From: CAMPJM01 sp964440915
Lineage (GTDB): Bacteria; Bacteroidota; Bacteroidia; Cytophagales; Cyclobacteriaceae
Assembly (NCBI GenBank): GCA_964440915.1
Contig: CAYTTV010000093.1
Location: 1-8,805 of the forward strand
Length of the DNA: 8,805 nt
Direction: 5' to 3'
Shown here: positions 1 through 7,140 of the stretch, piece after piece
Position numbering within the stretch: position 1 is the stretch's first letter
Layout: each line of letters starts with the position of its first letter
Translations under genes and position numbers: made by a program
Notes under the pieces: model-generated
The model's database searches: none
Told to the model about the DNA's origin: nothing
Seen by the model: only the letters and a program-made list of their open reading frames with translations

Positions 1-354
1 GTAATAGCGTGCCATTTTTTTAACTACACAAAAGACTACCAATGCAACGCTGAAAGGTGTATTTTTGAAATGTCAAATTTTTGGGTTTATGTCAGTTCCC
101 AATTGAGAAAAATTGATTGCATAAAAGTATTGTATAAGCTATTTCAATTGGGGTAATGATTTTATTTTATCACGAATTGCTTCATTAGAAATGTCAGTAT
201 TAAGTATAATAGATTTCAAAATAGTGGAGTATTTCAATAGTTTTAAAGGATAAACAAGCGTTAATCAGTTACGCAATGGATTTCTAATTAGAATATAATA
301 ACTCAACTTACTATGAGTTTCAATTTTACTCATTCAAAAACTAACCTTACCAAC
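1..354. other. Non-coding leader upstream of the fucosidase genes
   Basis: This AT-rich stretch carries no convincing gene. One forward frame stays open from base 1 to a TAA near 154-156, but its cysteine- and aromatic-rich translation resembles no family I know, so I treat it as chance. A T-run near 14-21 could be the tail of a terminator belonging to a gene left of the window, but its upstream arm is not visible. The sequence TATTTTTG at 60-67 matches the Bacteroidota -7 promoter consensus (TAnnTTTG), but no TTG/TTTG -33 element lies at the right distance. The cluster promoter is therefore probably here but cannot be placed. An inverted repeat at 98-152 is listed separately. Confidence 0.5.
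98..152. repeat. Short inverted repeat around two CAATTG sites in the leader
   Basis: The arm CCCAATTG at 98-105 is the exact reverse complement of CAATTGGG at 145-152, with 39 bases between them. Each arm contains the self-palindromic hexamer CAATTG. Two such sites ahead of the first gene could form an operator for a dimeric regulator. In AT-rich DNA this may equally be chance, and the spacing is long for a hairpin. No function is assigned. Confidence 0.25.
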
Positions 355-1740
355 ATGATTACAAGAGCATTCCCGTTTGCTTTAGTATTGTTTTTCATCA
401 CTTTCTTGTCCGGTCAAATTACCGCGCAGGAATATCAACCCGAATGGAGTTCCTTAAATCAGCGAAAAACCCCAGAATGGTGGTCAGATGCAAAATTTGG
501 AATATTTGTACATTGGGGGCTATATGCAGTTCCTGCTTATGCGCCAGTAGATGAAGTGGAAGGGGTTTATGCCAAATACGCCGAGCATTATTATATGCGT
601 TTGCTTGAAGGCGACAAGTTTTTTACAGCATACCACAAAAAGCATTACGGTGAAAATTCATCCTATGAAGACTTTGTGCCATTATTTAAGGCTGAGTTCT
701 TTGAGCCGGATAAATGGGCGGAGCTTTTTAAAAAATCTGGGGCAGGATATGTTGTTTTAACGTCAAAGCACCACGATGGCTATAGTCTGTGGCCTAGCGA
801 ACATAGCCCAGGATGGAATAGTGTTGAGACCGGCCCCAAGAGAGATATCATCGGAGAACTTTCGACTTCAGTAAGAAATGCAGGCCTAAGGATGGGACTT
901 TATTATTCATTGTTGGAATGGAACAAGCCATTATATACCGAAAATATTGACAGATGGACTACTGAGCATATGATTCCCCAAATGAAAGACATGGTGAACC
1001 GTTATAAGCCTGAGGTGATCTTTTCTGATGGAGAATGGGACTACACTAGTGAGGAACTTAAAAGCGAAGAGTTTCTGGCTTGGCTATACAACGAATCTCC
1101 CGTAAAAAACTCTGTAGTGGTAAATGACAGATGGGGCAAAGAAACCAGGAGCAAGCATGGTGGATATTATACCACAGAGTATGACCTCATTGGTGAAGAA
1201 GTGAATACTGAAGCCATACAGCATGCCTGGGAAGAAAGTAGGGGTATCGGCACGTCTTATGGCTATAATCAGTTTGAGCGCGTGGAGCATTACTTTTCTT
1301 CTAAGCAGTTAATCGACCTTCTCATTGACAAGGTTAGCAACGGAGGCAACTTGCTCTTGAACGTAGGGCCTAAGGCAAATGGACTTATTCCTGTCATCAT
1401 GGAACAGCGGCTTTTGGACATAGGAGAATGGTTGGAAGTAAATGGTGAGGCAATATACGGAACCACAGCATGGAGCAAAAGACCGGAAAACATGAGCGAA
1501 ACTGGTGTCTATTATACCCTAAAAGGAAATGACCTATATGTAATCTGTACTGAATGGCCCCAAAATAAACTTGTTATTGACGGGGTAAAGAATGCAGCCA
1601 ACGTAAGCCTTATAGGCAGTGATCAAAAAGTGAAATTTAAGTCCTCAAAAGGCAAGTTGACAATTACGCCTCCCACCATCAACCCTGGAAATGCGCCTGG
1701 AAAACATGCATGGGTATTTAAATTGAAAGACTTTAAATAA
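355..1740 (+). CDS. GH29-A alpha-L-fucosidase, exported, FUCA1-like
   Basis: This enzyme is predicted to hydrolyse terminal alpha-L-fucose with retention of configuration, after export. The 461-residue protein has a signal peptide (MITR, then a hydrophobic stretch, cleavage near ITAQ) and a GH29 barrel. Landmarks are HWGLY (53-57), KHHDGY (138-143), FSDGEW (223-228) with the likely nucleophile D225, HGGYY (268-272) and GGNLLLNVGP (330-339). A C-terminal beta-sandwich of about 90 residues follows. From memory, the WSDGEW-type nucleophile motif and the segment around 243-272 resemble human lysosomal FUCA1, indicating the broad-specificity GH29-A subtype. The acid/base residue is uncertain; E275 and E293 are candidates. 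An in-frame ATG at 313 would add 14 polar residues; I prefer 355 because it gives a compact signal peptide, although neither start has a clear ribosome binding site. The next fucosidase starts 24 bp downstream, suggesting cotranscription. Family assignment is very secure; linkage preference is inferred. Confidence 0.95.
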   Translation: MITRAFPFALVLFFITFLSGQITAQEYQPEWSSLNQRKTPEWWSDAKFGIFVHWGLYAVPAYAPVDEVEGVYAKYAEHYYMRLLEGDKFFTAYHKKHYGENSSYEDFVPLFKAEFFEPDKWAELFKKSGAGYVVLTSKHHDGYSLWPSEHSPGWNSVETGPKRDIIGELSTSVRNAGLRMGLYYSLLEWNKPLYTENIDRWTTEHMIPQMKDMVNRYKPEVIFSDGEWDYTSEELKSEEFLAWLYNESPVKNSVVVNDRWGKETRSKHGGYYTTEYDLIGEEVNTEAIQHAWEESRGIGTSYGYNQFERVEHYFSSKQLIDLLIDKVSNGGNLLLNVGPKANGLIPVIMEQRLLDIGEWLEVNGEAIYGTTAWSKRPENMSETGVYYTLKGNDLYVICTEWPQNKLVIDGVKNAANVSLIGSDQKVKFKSSKGKLTITPPTINPGNAPGKHAWVFKLKDFK

Positions 1741-1764
1741 GGAAGAGACTTGGGAATACTGATA

Positions 1765-3138
1765 ATGAACAATACAATGAGAAAAAGGATAATGTTGAGC
1801 TGGATGTTGTTGTCATTGGCTTTTATGTCTTTCGGACAGGAACTTCCTAAACCAACTCCTCAACAACTGAGATGGCAGCAATTGGAAACTACAGCTTTCA
1901 TTCATTTTACTGTGAACACATTCACTGGAAAAGAGTGGGGCGACGGCACTGAAAGTCCTGCTATTTTTAATCCTGAGGAATTCGATGCCCGCGAAATGGT
2001 CAGGATTCTTAAAGAAACAGGTTTTAAGATGGCCATTATCACGGCTAAACACCACGACGGATTTTGCTTATGGCCAAGTGCCTATACGGAACATTCCGTA
2101 AAGAATAGCCCATGGAGAAATGGTGAGGGGGACATGGTAAAAGAAATTGAAGCAGCATGCAGGGAGTACGGTATTGAATTTGGCTTTTATTTATCTCCTT
2201 GGGACAGGAATCATTCTTCCTACGGAACACCTGAGTACAATGCTTATTACAAAAATCAGTTAACAGAACTCCTTACCAATTACGGTGAAATAGCCGAGGT
2301 TTGGTTTGATGGGGCAAAAGGAGAGGACGCTAAAGACATGGAGTATGATTTTGATGGCTATTGGCAATTGGTGAGAGAGCTGCAACCCAACGCTATAATG
2401 TTTTCTGATGTGGGGCCTGACGTGCGGTGGGTAGGGAATGAAACAGGCAATGCTGGTGAAACTTGCTGGTCTACCATCAATATTGCTCCTGAGAATGCCC
2501 CGGGCAAAATGTCACCTACTTATTTAAATGTTGGAGATCCAGAGGGCGAGTTCTGGTTGCCGGCAGAAACCGACGTATCTATTCGTCCAGGATGGTTTTA
2601 TCATGAGAAAGAGGACAGCCTGGTAAGGTCAGGAAAGAATCTAGTGGACCTATATTACAAATCCGTAGGCAGAAATAGCTTGCTATTGCTCAATATTCCT
2701 CCCAATAAAAAAGGGAAATTTTCTGAAATTGATGTGAAAAGCCTGTATGATTTTAGAGCTATACTGGATGAAACGTTTAAGACAAACTTAGCAGAGGGGA
2801 GCGTGGATGGAATCTTGACAGATAAGAAGTTGGATTCATTTATAACATTGCAAGATGGAAAACCTTATGAACTGAATTTTAGAAAGAAGATAACCTTTGA
2901 TCGGGTAGCCTTGCAGGAGAATATAGCCGAAGGACAACGCAATAAGGAAGCCTTGTTGGAATATTGGGATGGCAAGGGTTGGAAAACAATCACCAAGTTT
3001 ACGACGATTGGCCATAAAAGATTATTAAGAATTCCTACAATAAAAACCAACAAAATAAGGATTACAGTGCTGGAGTCTTTACAGCCCGTCCAGTTAGCCG
3101 AAGTAGGTTTTTATAAAGCATCCTCAAGAGAAAAGTAA
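1765..3138 (+). CDS. GH29-B alpha-L-fucosidase, exported (alpha-1,3/1,4 type)
   Basis: This second GH29 enzyme differs from its neighbour. From ATG 1765 it has 457 residues: a signal peptide ending near SFGQ, a barrel with KHHDGF (95-100) and VWFDGA (179-184), nucleophile D182, and a WVGNETG segment whose E226 lies 44 residues further on. That spacing matches the acid/base glutamate of characterised GH29-B enzymes as I recall them. A GWFYH motif (276-280) is also typical of the subtype. Residues of about 340-450 form a beta-sandwich resembling the discoidin-like C-terminal domain of Bacteroides GH29-B proteins. GH29-B enzymes usually remove alpha-1,3/1,4-fucose from branched, Lewis-like structures. 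The reading frame could open at TTG 1750, which has AAGGA upstream, or start at ATG 1777, which gives the shortest signal peptide; 1765 is a compromise. Having both subtypes in tandem suggests two fucose linkages or two processing steps. Not lipidated; probably periplasmic or secreted. Confidence 0.94.
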   Translation: MNNTMRKRIMLSWMLLSLAFMSFGQELPKPTPQQLRWQQLETTAFIHFTVNTFTGKEWGDGTESPAIFNPEEFDAREMVRILKETGFKMAIITAKHHDGFCLWPSAYTEHSVKNSPWRNGEGDMVKEIEAACREYGIEFGFYLSPWDRNHSSYGTPEYNAYYKNQLTELLTNYGEIAEVWFDGAKGEDAKDMEYDFDGYWQLVRELQPNAIMFSDVGPDVRWVGNETGNAGETCWSTINIAPENAPGKMSPTYLNVGDPEGEFWLPAETDVSIRPGWFYHEKEDSLVRSGKNLVDLYYKSVGRNSLLLLNIPPNKKGKFSEIDVKSLYDFRAILDETFKTNLAEGSVDGILTDKKLDSFITLQDGKPYELNFRKKITFDRVALQENIAEGQRNKEALLEYWDGKGWKTITKFTTIGHKRLLRIPTIKTNKIRITVLESLQPVQLAEVGFYKASSREK

Positions 3139-3178
3139 GGTTCGAGGATGAAATTAATTGATATGTAAAATGAAGCGT

Positions 3179-5902
3179 ATGAAAAAGTTATATATAAGCA
3201 TGCTGTTTGTCCTGCTGGGAATTTCCCTAAACTTACAGGCGCAGCCAGTCAATACAACTCATGTTTGGGATTTTGACGATCCTGTTGTAAATAATAAAGT
3301 AGAAGGGTGGGAGATCATAAATTATGATAACCCGAATACTGCCGGAGGTATTTTGCACCTTACTGCGACAAATACTGGCTATCCAGATTTGGAATATACT
3401 ATCACTGACGATGATGTCCTAGACCCTGCAATATCTAAGCAAATCGTCATTAGGCTGAAAAATGGCACAAGCAGTAGACGGGCACGATTTTACTGGGTCA
3501 AAGATGGGGTGAATATCCGGTATGACTTTTTGGTCACCATCGAAGATGAAGATTTTGCTGAATATGTAATTGATTTGACCCATGACACGCGTTGGAGTGG
3601 CGACATAGAGTCCATCAGATTCGAGATACCTATGCCGGTTCCTGCCGGCTCTGTCGGGTCTATAGTCTCAGTAGATTATATCAAGCTTTTAGAAGCACCA
3701 GCAGCACCTGCACCAATGCCATCAAGAATACCTGCACCATTTGGGGTAAACTTAGCAGGAGGAGATTTCTCTAGTGATACAGACTATCAATATCCCCATT
3801 CTGCTGAACTGGATTACTTTAAGTCCAAGGGTTTGACCCTTATACGGCTGCCCTTTAAATGGCATAGGCTTCAACCACAAATCAATGGCCCGCTAGCAGA
3901 GAAAGACTTGAACGAAATAAGAAACTTTGTATGGGAAGCAAGACGACGGGGCATGTGGGTGCTTTTGGATATGCATAACTATGGACGGAACAAAGTAAAT
4001 GGGACAACTTATGTGATTGGTGAGCCTCAATTGCCCATAGAAAGCGCAGGAGATGTCTGGAGGAGAATAGCAGAGGAGTTTAGAGAATTCGACAATATCT
4101 ATGCTTATGGCTTGATGAACGAGCCTTATGGCATGAAGGACCATACACCTTGGGCCAATATTGCCCAGGTAATGATTGATGCGATTAGGGAAGTCGATAC
4201 AGAAACGCCTATTATGGTCGGTGGGGAAAGCTATAGCTCTGCTGATCGTTGGCAATCGGTCAGTGACAACTTAAGAAATCTGGTTGACCCTTCCAATGAT
4301 CTTATTTTTGAGGCGCATGTCTACTTCGATAATGATGCATCGGGTTCCTATAATAAAACTTATGATGGGGAAAATGCTAATGAAAACACAGGAATTAACC
4401 GATTGAAGCCTTTTGTGGAGTGGCTAGAAAAATACAATTTTAGAGGGTTCATTGGAGAGTACGGCATACCCGATAGCGATCCAAGATGGAATGTCGTGTT
4501 AGACAAAACACTGGCCTATTTGAAGGAGCACCATATTAATGGCACCTATTGGGCAGCAGGTTCTCGATGGGGAAATCACCACATGGCTGTCCATCCCTAC
4601 AATGACCTATCTGATCGGCCACAAATGGCGGTATTGGAACAATATGCATATGCTGATGCACCGCCACCACAGCCCCAAATCACAAGCCCCTATGCCGCTA
4701 ATTTCAATATAGCTGACGAGGTTTCCTATAAAGTAACAGCGACTAATAACCCAACTCATTACACCGTTTCAGGGCTGCCTGACGGACTGTCTTTTGATGC
4801 GGCTACTCAGATAATTTCTGGTGCAATAAGCGAAGGTTCGCACATCATTGAATTGAGTGCTACCAATGATCAAGGTGTTGGCGCTATAAGAGAAGTAGTG
4901 TTGAGAGGAGTACATCTACCTGTACCAGGAATAATTGAAGCCGAACATTATGACGGTGGCGGGCAGCATGTGGGCTATTTCGACACAACTATCGGTAACT
5001 CCCATTCGCGCGTTACCTATCGTAATGATGATGTGGATTTAGGAGAGCTTATAGATGGCAATTACCAGTTAACCAATACCGCCGATGGCGAGTGGTTAAA
5101 GTACACCATTGATGTGCAGGAGGCAGGTTATTTCCTCGTTAAAATAAGGTATAAAACCATTGCGAGTCCAGTTATTAATCTAACGTTAAATGGTGAAGAA
5201 TTTTCAGGTGACATTGCTTTGCCATTTAGCTACCCTTATACCGAGCTAACCTTCGCTGTTCCGCAAATAGCTGAAGGTATTCATGAGCTAAAACTGAATA
5301 TTGTCAGCGGAGGGTTTGAGCTTGATAATTTTGAGTTCATTTATGATGCAGCTCCTAATGATGCGCCAACCGGTGTGGATGTCGATCGACCTACGGGAAG
5401 TTCGGTAGAATTGAATTGGGATGCAGTAGCGGGTGCAGCCGGCTATAACGTGAAGCGTGCCGAAACAGAAGAGGGGCCGTATGAAATAATTGCCAACAGC
5501 ATTATTGAAAACACCTATGTCGATGAAGATGTAGAAGAAGCTACCACTTACTACTATAAAATATCGGCTGTAAATAGAATGGGAGAAGGGCCTGATTCGG
5601 AAATAGTATCATCACCAGGAATACCTCCTTTGAGTGTTCGTGATCATGAAGTAAGTGGTTCACTTCAGATTTATCCTAATCCATCTCAGGGCCAAATTCA
5701 TGTGGATTTGCTTACTAGGGAGCATGGTGAAGTGACTATTCAGTTATTCAATGCCCAAGGTGTATTAGTGTATACATTTAATGATATCAAGAGAGGCTCA
5801 TACCAAAATACACTTAACCTTAATAACCTTGCTTCTGGATTGTATTATATAAAAACGCGCATTGGGAGCTTTTCGCAGTCGCGCACTATAATTATTGAAT
5901 AG
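3179..5902 (+). CDS. Modular T9SS-secreted GH5 glycanase (GH5_5-like, with CBM6)
   Basis: This is a large extracellular endo-glycanase, 907 residues from ATG 3179. In order: signal peptide (1-22, ending LQAQ); jelly-roll-like module (about 27-172); Ala/Pro linker (173-187); GH5 domain (about 187-494); putative Ig-like domain (about 498-578); CBM6-like module (about 583-722, with IIEAEHYD and DGEWLKYTIDV); fibronectin III (about 726-815); T9SS type A sorting domain (about 828-907, opening IYPNPSQG, containing ASGLYYIK). In the GH5 domain, E315 in LMNEP is the acid/base and E427 in IGEYG the nucleophile; DMHNYGR and HVYFDNDASG are also conserved. The GVNLAG opening and these motifs resemble subfamily 5 endo-beta-1,4-glucanases such as Trichoderma Cel5A, but substrate is inferred. 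The frame could start at TTG 3158 or ATG 3170; I chose 3179 because the paralogue at 8316 starts at the matching residue with the same CGT before ATG. The next gene, 94 bp downstream, repeats only the catalytic domain. Confidence 0.94.
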   Translation: MKKLYISMLFVLLGISLNLQAQPVNTTHVWDFDDPVVNNKVEGWEIINYDNPNTAGGILHLTATNTGYPDLEYTITDDDVLDPAISKQIVIRLKNGTSSRRARFYWVKDGVNIRYDFLVTIEDEDFAEYVIDLTHDTRWSGDIESIRFEIPMPVPAGSVGSIVSVDYIKLLEAPAAPAPMPSRIPAPFGVNLAGGDFSSDTDYQYPHSAELDYFKSKGLTLIRLPFKWHRLQPQINGPLAEKDLNEIRNFVWEARRRGMWVLLDMHNYGRNKVNGTTYVIGEPQLPIESAGDVWRRIAEEFREFDNIYAYGLMNEPYGMKDHTPWANIAQVMIDAIREVDTETPIMVGGESYSSADRWQSVSDNLRNLVDPSNDLIFEAHVYFDNDASGSYNKTYDGENANENTGINRLKPFVEWLEKYNFRGFIGEYGIPDSDPRWNVVLDKTLAYLKEHHINGTYWAAGSRWGNHHMAVHPYNDLSDRPQMAVLEQYAYADAPPPQPQITSPYAANFNIADEVSYKVTATNNPTHYTVSGLPDGLSFDAATQIISGAISEGSHIIELSATNDQGVGAIREVVLRGVHLPVPGIIEAEHYDGGGQHVGYFDTTIGNSHSRVTYRNDDVDLGELIDGNYQLTNTADGEWLKYTIDVQEAGYFLVKIRYKTIASPVINLTLNGEEFSGDIALPFSYPYTELTFAVPQIAEGIHELKLNIVSGGFELDNFEFIYDAAPNDAPTGVDVDRPTGSSVELNWDAVAGAAGYNVKRAETEEGPYEIIANSIIENTYVDEDVEEATTYYYKISAVNRMGEGPDSEIVSSPGIPPLSVRDHEVSGSLQIYPNPSQGQIHVDLLTREHGEVTIQLFNAQGVLVYTFNDIKRGSYQNTLNLNNLASGLYYIKTRIGSFSQSRTIIIE

Positions 5903-5996
5903 CTTTGAAAATAAAATTGAAGCTTGTGAAGCCATAAGAATGCTAGAAAGCCTCTTTAATAGAATTGATAATTAACGATAAATAATTTTAGATTTA

Positions 5997-7028
5997 ATGT
6001 ACAGAAATTTCCTTTTCTTAATAGCAATAACATTTATTGGCATTAGTTGCAAAGTCCAGGCACCACCTGCTCAAACAATAAAGGGTGCTCCTTTTGGTGT
6101 CAACCTTGCAGGTGCGGAATTTGGAAGAATAGGCAGTGATGCATATTGGTATCCTACCGCAGAAGATCTTGACTATTTCAAATCAAAAGGCTTCACCTTA
6201 TACAGATTTCCATTTAAATGGGAGCGTATTCAGCCTGTGATGAACGAACCCCTTGATCCCATTGAATTGGCGAAAATGCGTGTCTTCGTAGATGCTGCGC
6301 AAGAGCGCGATCTGTTGGTGATTCTAGATATGCACAATTATGGTCGACGGCATATAAACGGTAGCTCACAAATCATCGGATCGCCTGGTTTATCTATAGC
6401 AGACGTTGCTGATGCATGGCATAGACTTGCAGAAGAGTTTAAAGATTATAATAACATTTGGGCTTATGGCATCATGAACGAGCCACATGACATGTTAGAG
6501 TCGACACCGTGGTTTGACATAGCCCAAGGCATCATTACTAGTATCCGAGAGGTAGACCATAAAACCGCTATTGCTGTAGGAGGCGATAGCTGGAGCTCTG
6601 CTGCAAGGTGGATGTCGTTTAGCGATAACTTGAAATATCTAGAAGATCCTGCCAATAACCTGATTTTTGAGGCACATGTATATGTGGACAACGATGCATC
6701 GGGTGCTTATAGAAACTCTTATGAGGAAGAAAAAACAACCTTAACTACGGGCGTAGATAGACTGAAGCCTTTTGTGAACTGGCTGAAAGAGAACAATTTC
6801 AGAGGTTTCATCGGTGAGTATGGAGTACCTGACAATGATCCCACGTGGTTGCCTGTATTAGATGCCATGTTAGCTTATATGCAGGAAAACGGAGTCAATG
6901 GCACCTATTGGGCTGCAGGGCCAGCTTGGGGCAAATACAAATTGTCCGTTCAGCCTAGAAATGGTGAGGACAGGCCGCAAATGGCTGTTATTGAAAAATA
7001 TTTATATGCAAATCCCAGACATCCTTAG
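5997..7028 (+). CDS. Lipoprotein GH5 glycanase, single-domain paralogue of the 907-aa enzyme
   Basis: This compact 343-residue enzyme starts with a lipoprotein signal: a hydrophobic run and a cysteine at residue 18 in GISC, followed by a Pro/Ala-rich tether. Nearly all the rest is a GH5 barrel (about 31-340). E162 in IMNEP is the expected acid/base and E274 in IGEYG the nucleophile; DMHNYGR (111-117), HVYVDNDASG (227-236) and the substrate-platform W305 in TYWAAG are also present. By eye more than half its residues match the catalytic domain of the preceding 907-residue protein, including both catalytic blocks, so the two arose by duplication with gain or loss of modules. It has no binding module and no T9SS tail, so it should be membrane-anchored rather than T9SS-secreted. 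As for its paralogue, GH5_5-like endo-beta-1,4-glucanase is the best guess. Which membrane face it occupies cannot be read from sequence. The ATG is preceded by A/T-rich sequence without a Shine-Dalgarno site. Confidence 0.93.
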   Translation: MYRNFLFLIAITFIGISCKVQAPPAQTIKGAPFGVNLAGAEFGRIGSDAYWYPTAEDLDYFKSKGFTLYRFPFKWERIQPVMNEPLDPIELAKMRVFVDAAQERDLLVILDMHNYGRRHINGSSQIIGSPGLSIADVADAWHRLAEEFKDYNNIWAYGIMNEPHDMLESTPWFDIAQGIITSIREVDHKTAIAVGGDSWSSAARWMSFSDNLKYLEDPANNLIFEAHVYVDNDASGAYRNSYEEEKTTLTTGVDRLKPFVNWLKENNFRGFIGEYGVPDNDPTWLPVLDAMLAYMQENGVNGTYWAAGPAWGKYKLSVQPRNGEDRPQMAVIEKYLYANPRHP

Positions 7029-7107
7029 TTTAAAGGAGAAGTTTCTTGCAATCGCTCTACTATAAAACACTGAAGAATTGTAGGGCAATGATATATGAAA
7101 TCTTAAC

Positions 7108-7123
7108 TGTAAATCTAATTACA
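7108..7123. promoter_or_regulatory. Small palindrome TGTAA-N6-TTACA ahead of the third GH5 gene
   Basis: TGTAA at 7108-7112 and TTACA at 7119-7123 form a 5-bp inverted repeat with a 6-bp spacer, ending 17 bp before the ATG at 7141. The symmetry and position would fit an operator. The arms are short, the region is AT-rich, and no second copy was noticed ahead of the other genes, so chance is quite possible. Confidence 0.2.
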
Positions 7124-7140
7124 TCTATCTAAACCTAATA

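Noticed and set aside
60..67. TATTTTTG matching the Bacteroidota -7 promoter consensus
   Set aside because: No TTG or TTTG -33 element is found 17-23 bp upstream, and the site is nearly 300 bp from the first start; a single octamer in AT-rich DNA is weak evidence.
1..156. Open forward frame running from the left edge to a TAA, possible tail of an upstream gene
   Set aside because: About 51 codons without a stop is not rare across six frames of such DNA, and the translation is rich in Cys, Phe and Tyr with no recognisable motif or typical C-terminus.
258..274. GCGT...ACGC mini-palindrome before the first gene
   Set aside because: It has only four paired bases on each side with imperfect extension, which is expected by chance.
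3893..4255. Minus-strand open frame of 120 codons opposite the GH5 domain
   Set aside because: It lies entirely within a strongly conserved catalytic domain read on the other strand; its translation has no family features, so it is a shadow of the real gene.
5903..5996. AGCTT...AAGCT inverted repeat after the 907-residue gene, as a terminator
   Set aside because: The arms are only five bases long with mismatched flanks and no T-run follows, so it does not support a terminator; genes on both sides probably share a transcript.
7046..7132. Possible 28-codon gene starting at TTG 7046 after AAGGAG
   Set aside because: The Shine-Dalgarno-like sequence is well placed, but this phylum rarely relies on such sites, the start is not ATG, and the short peptide has no signal or motif.
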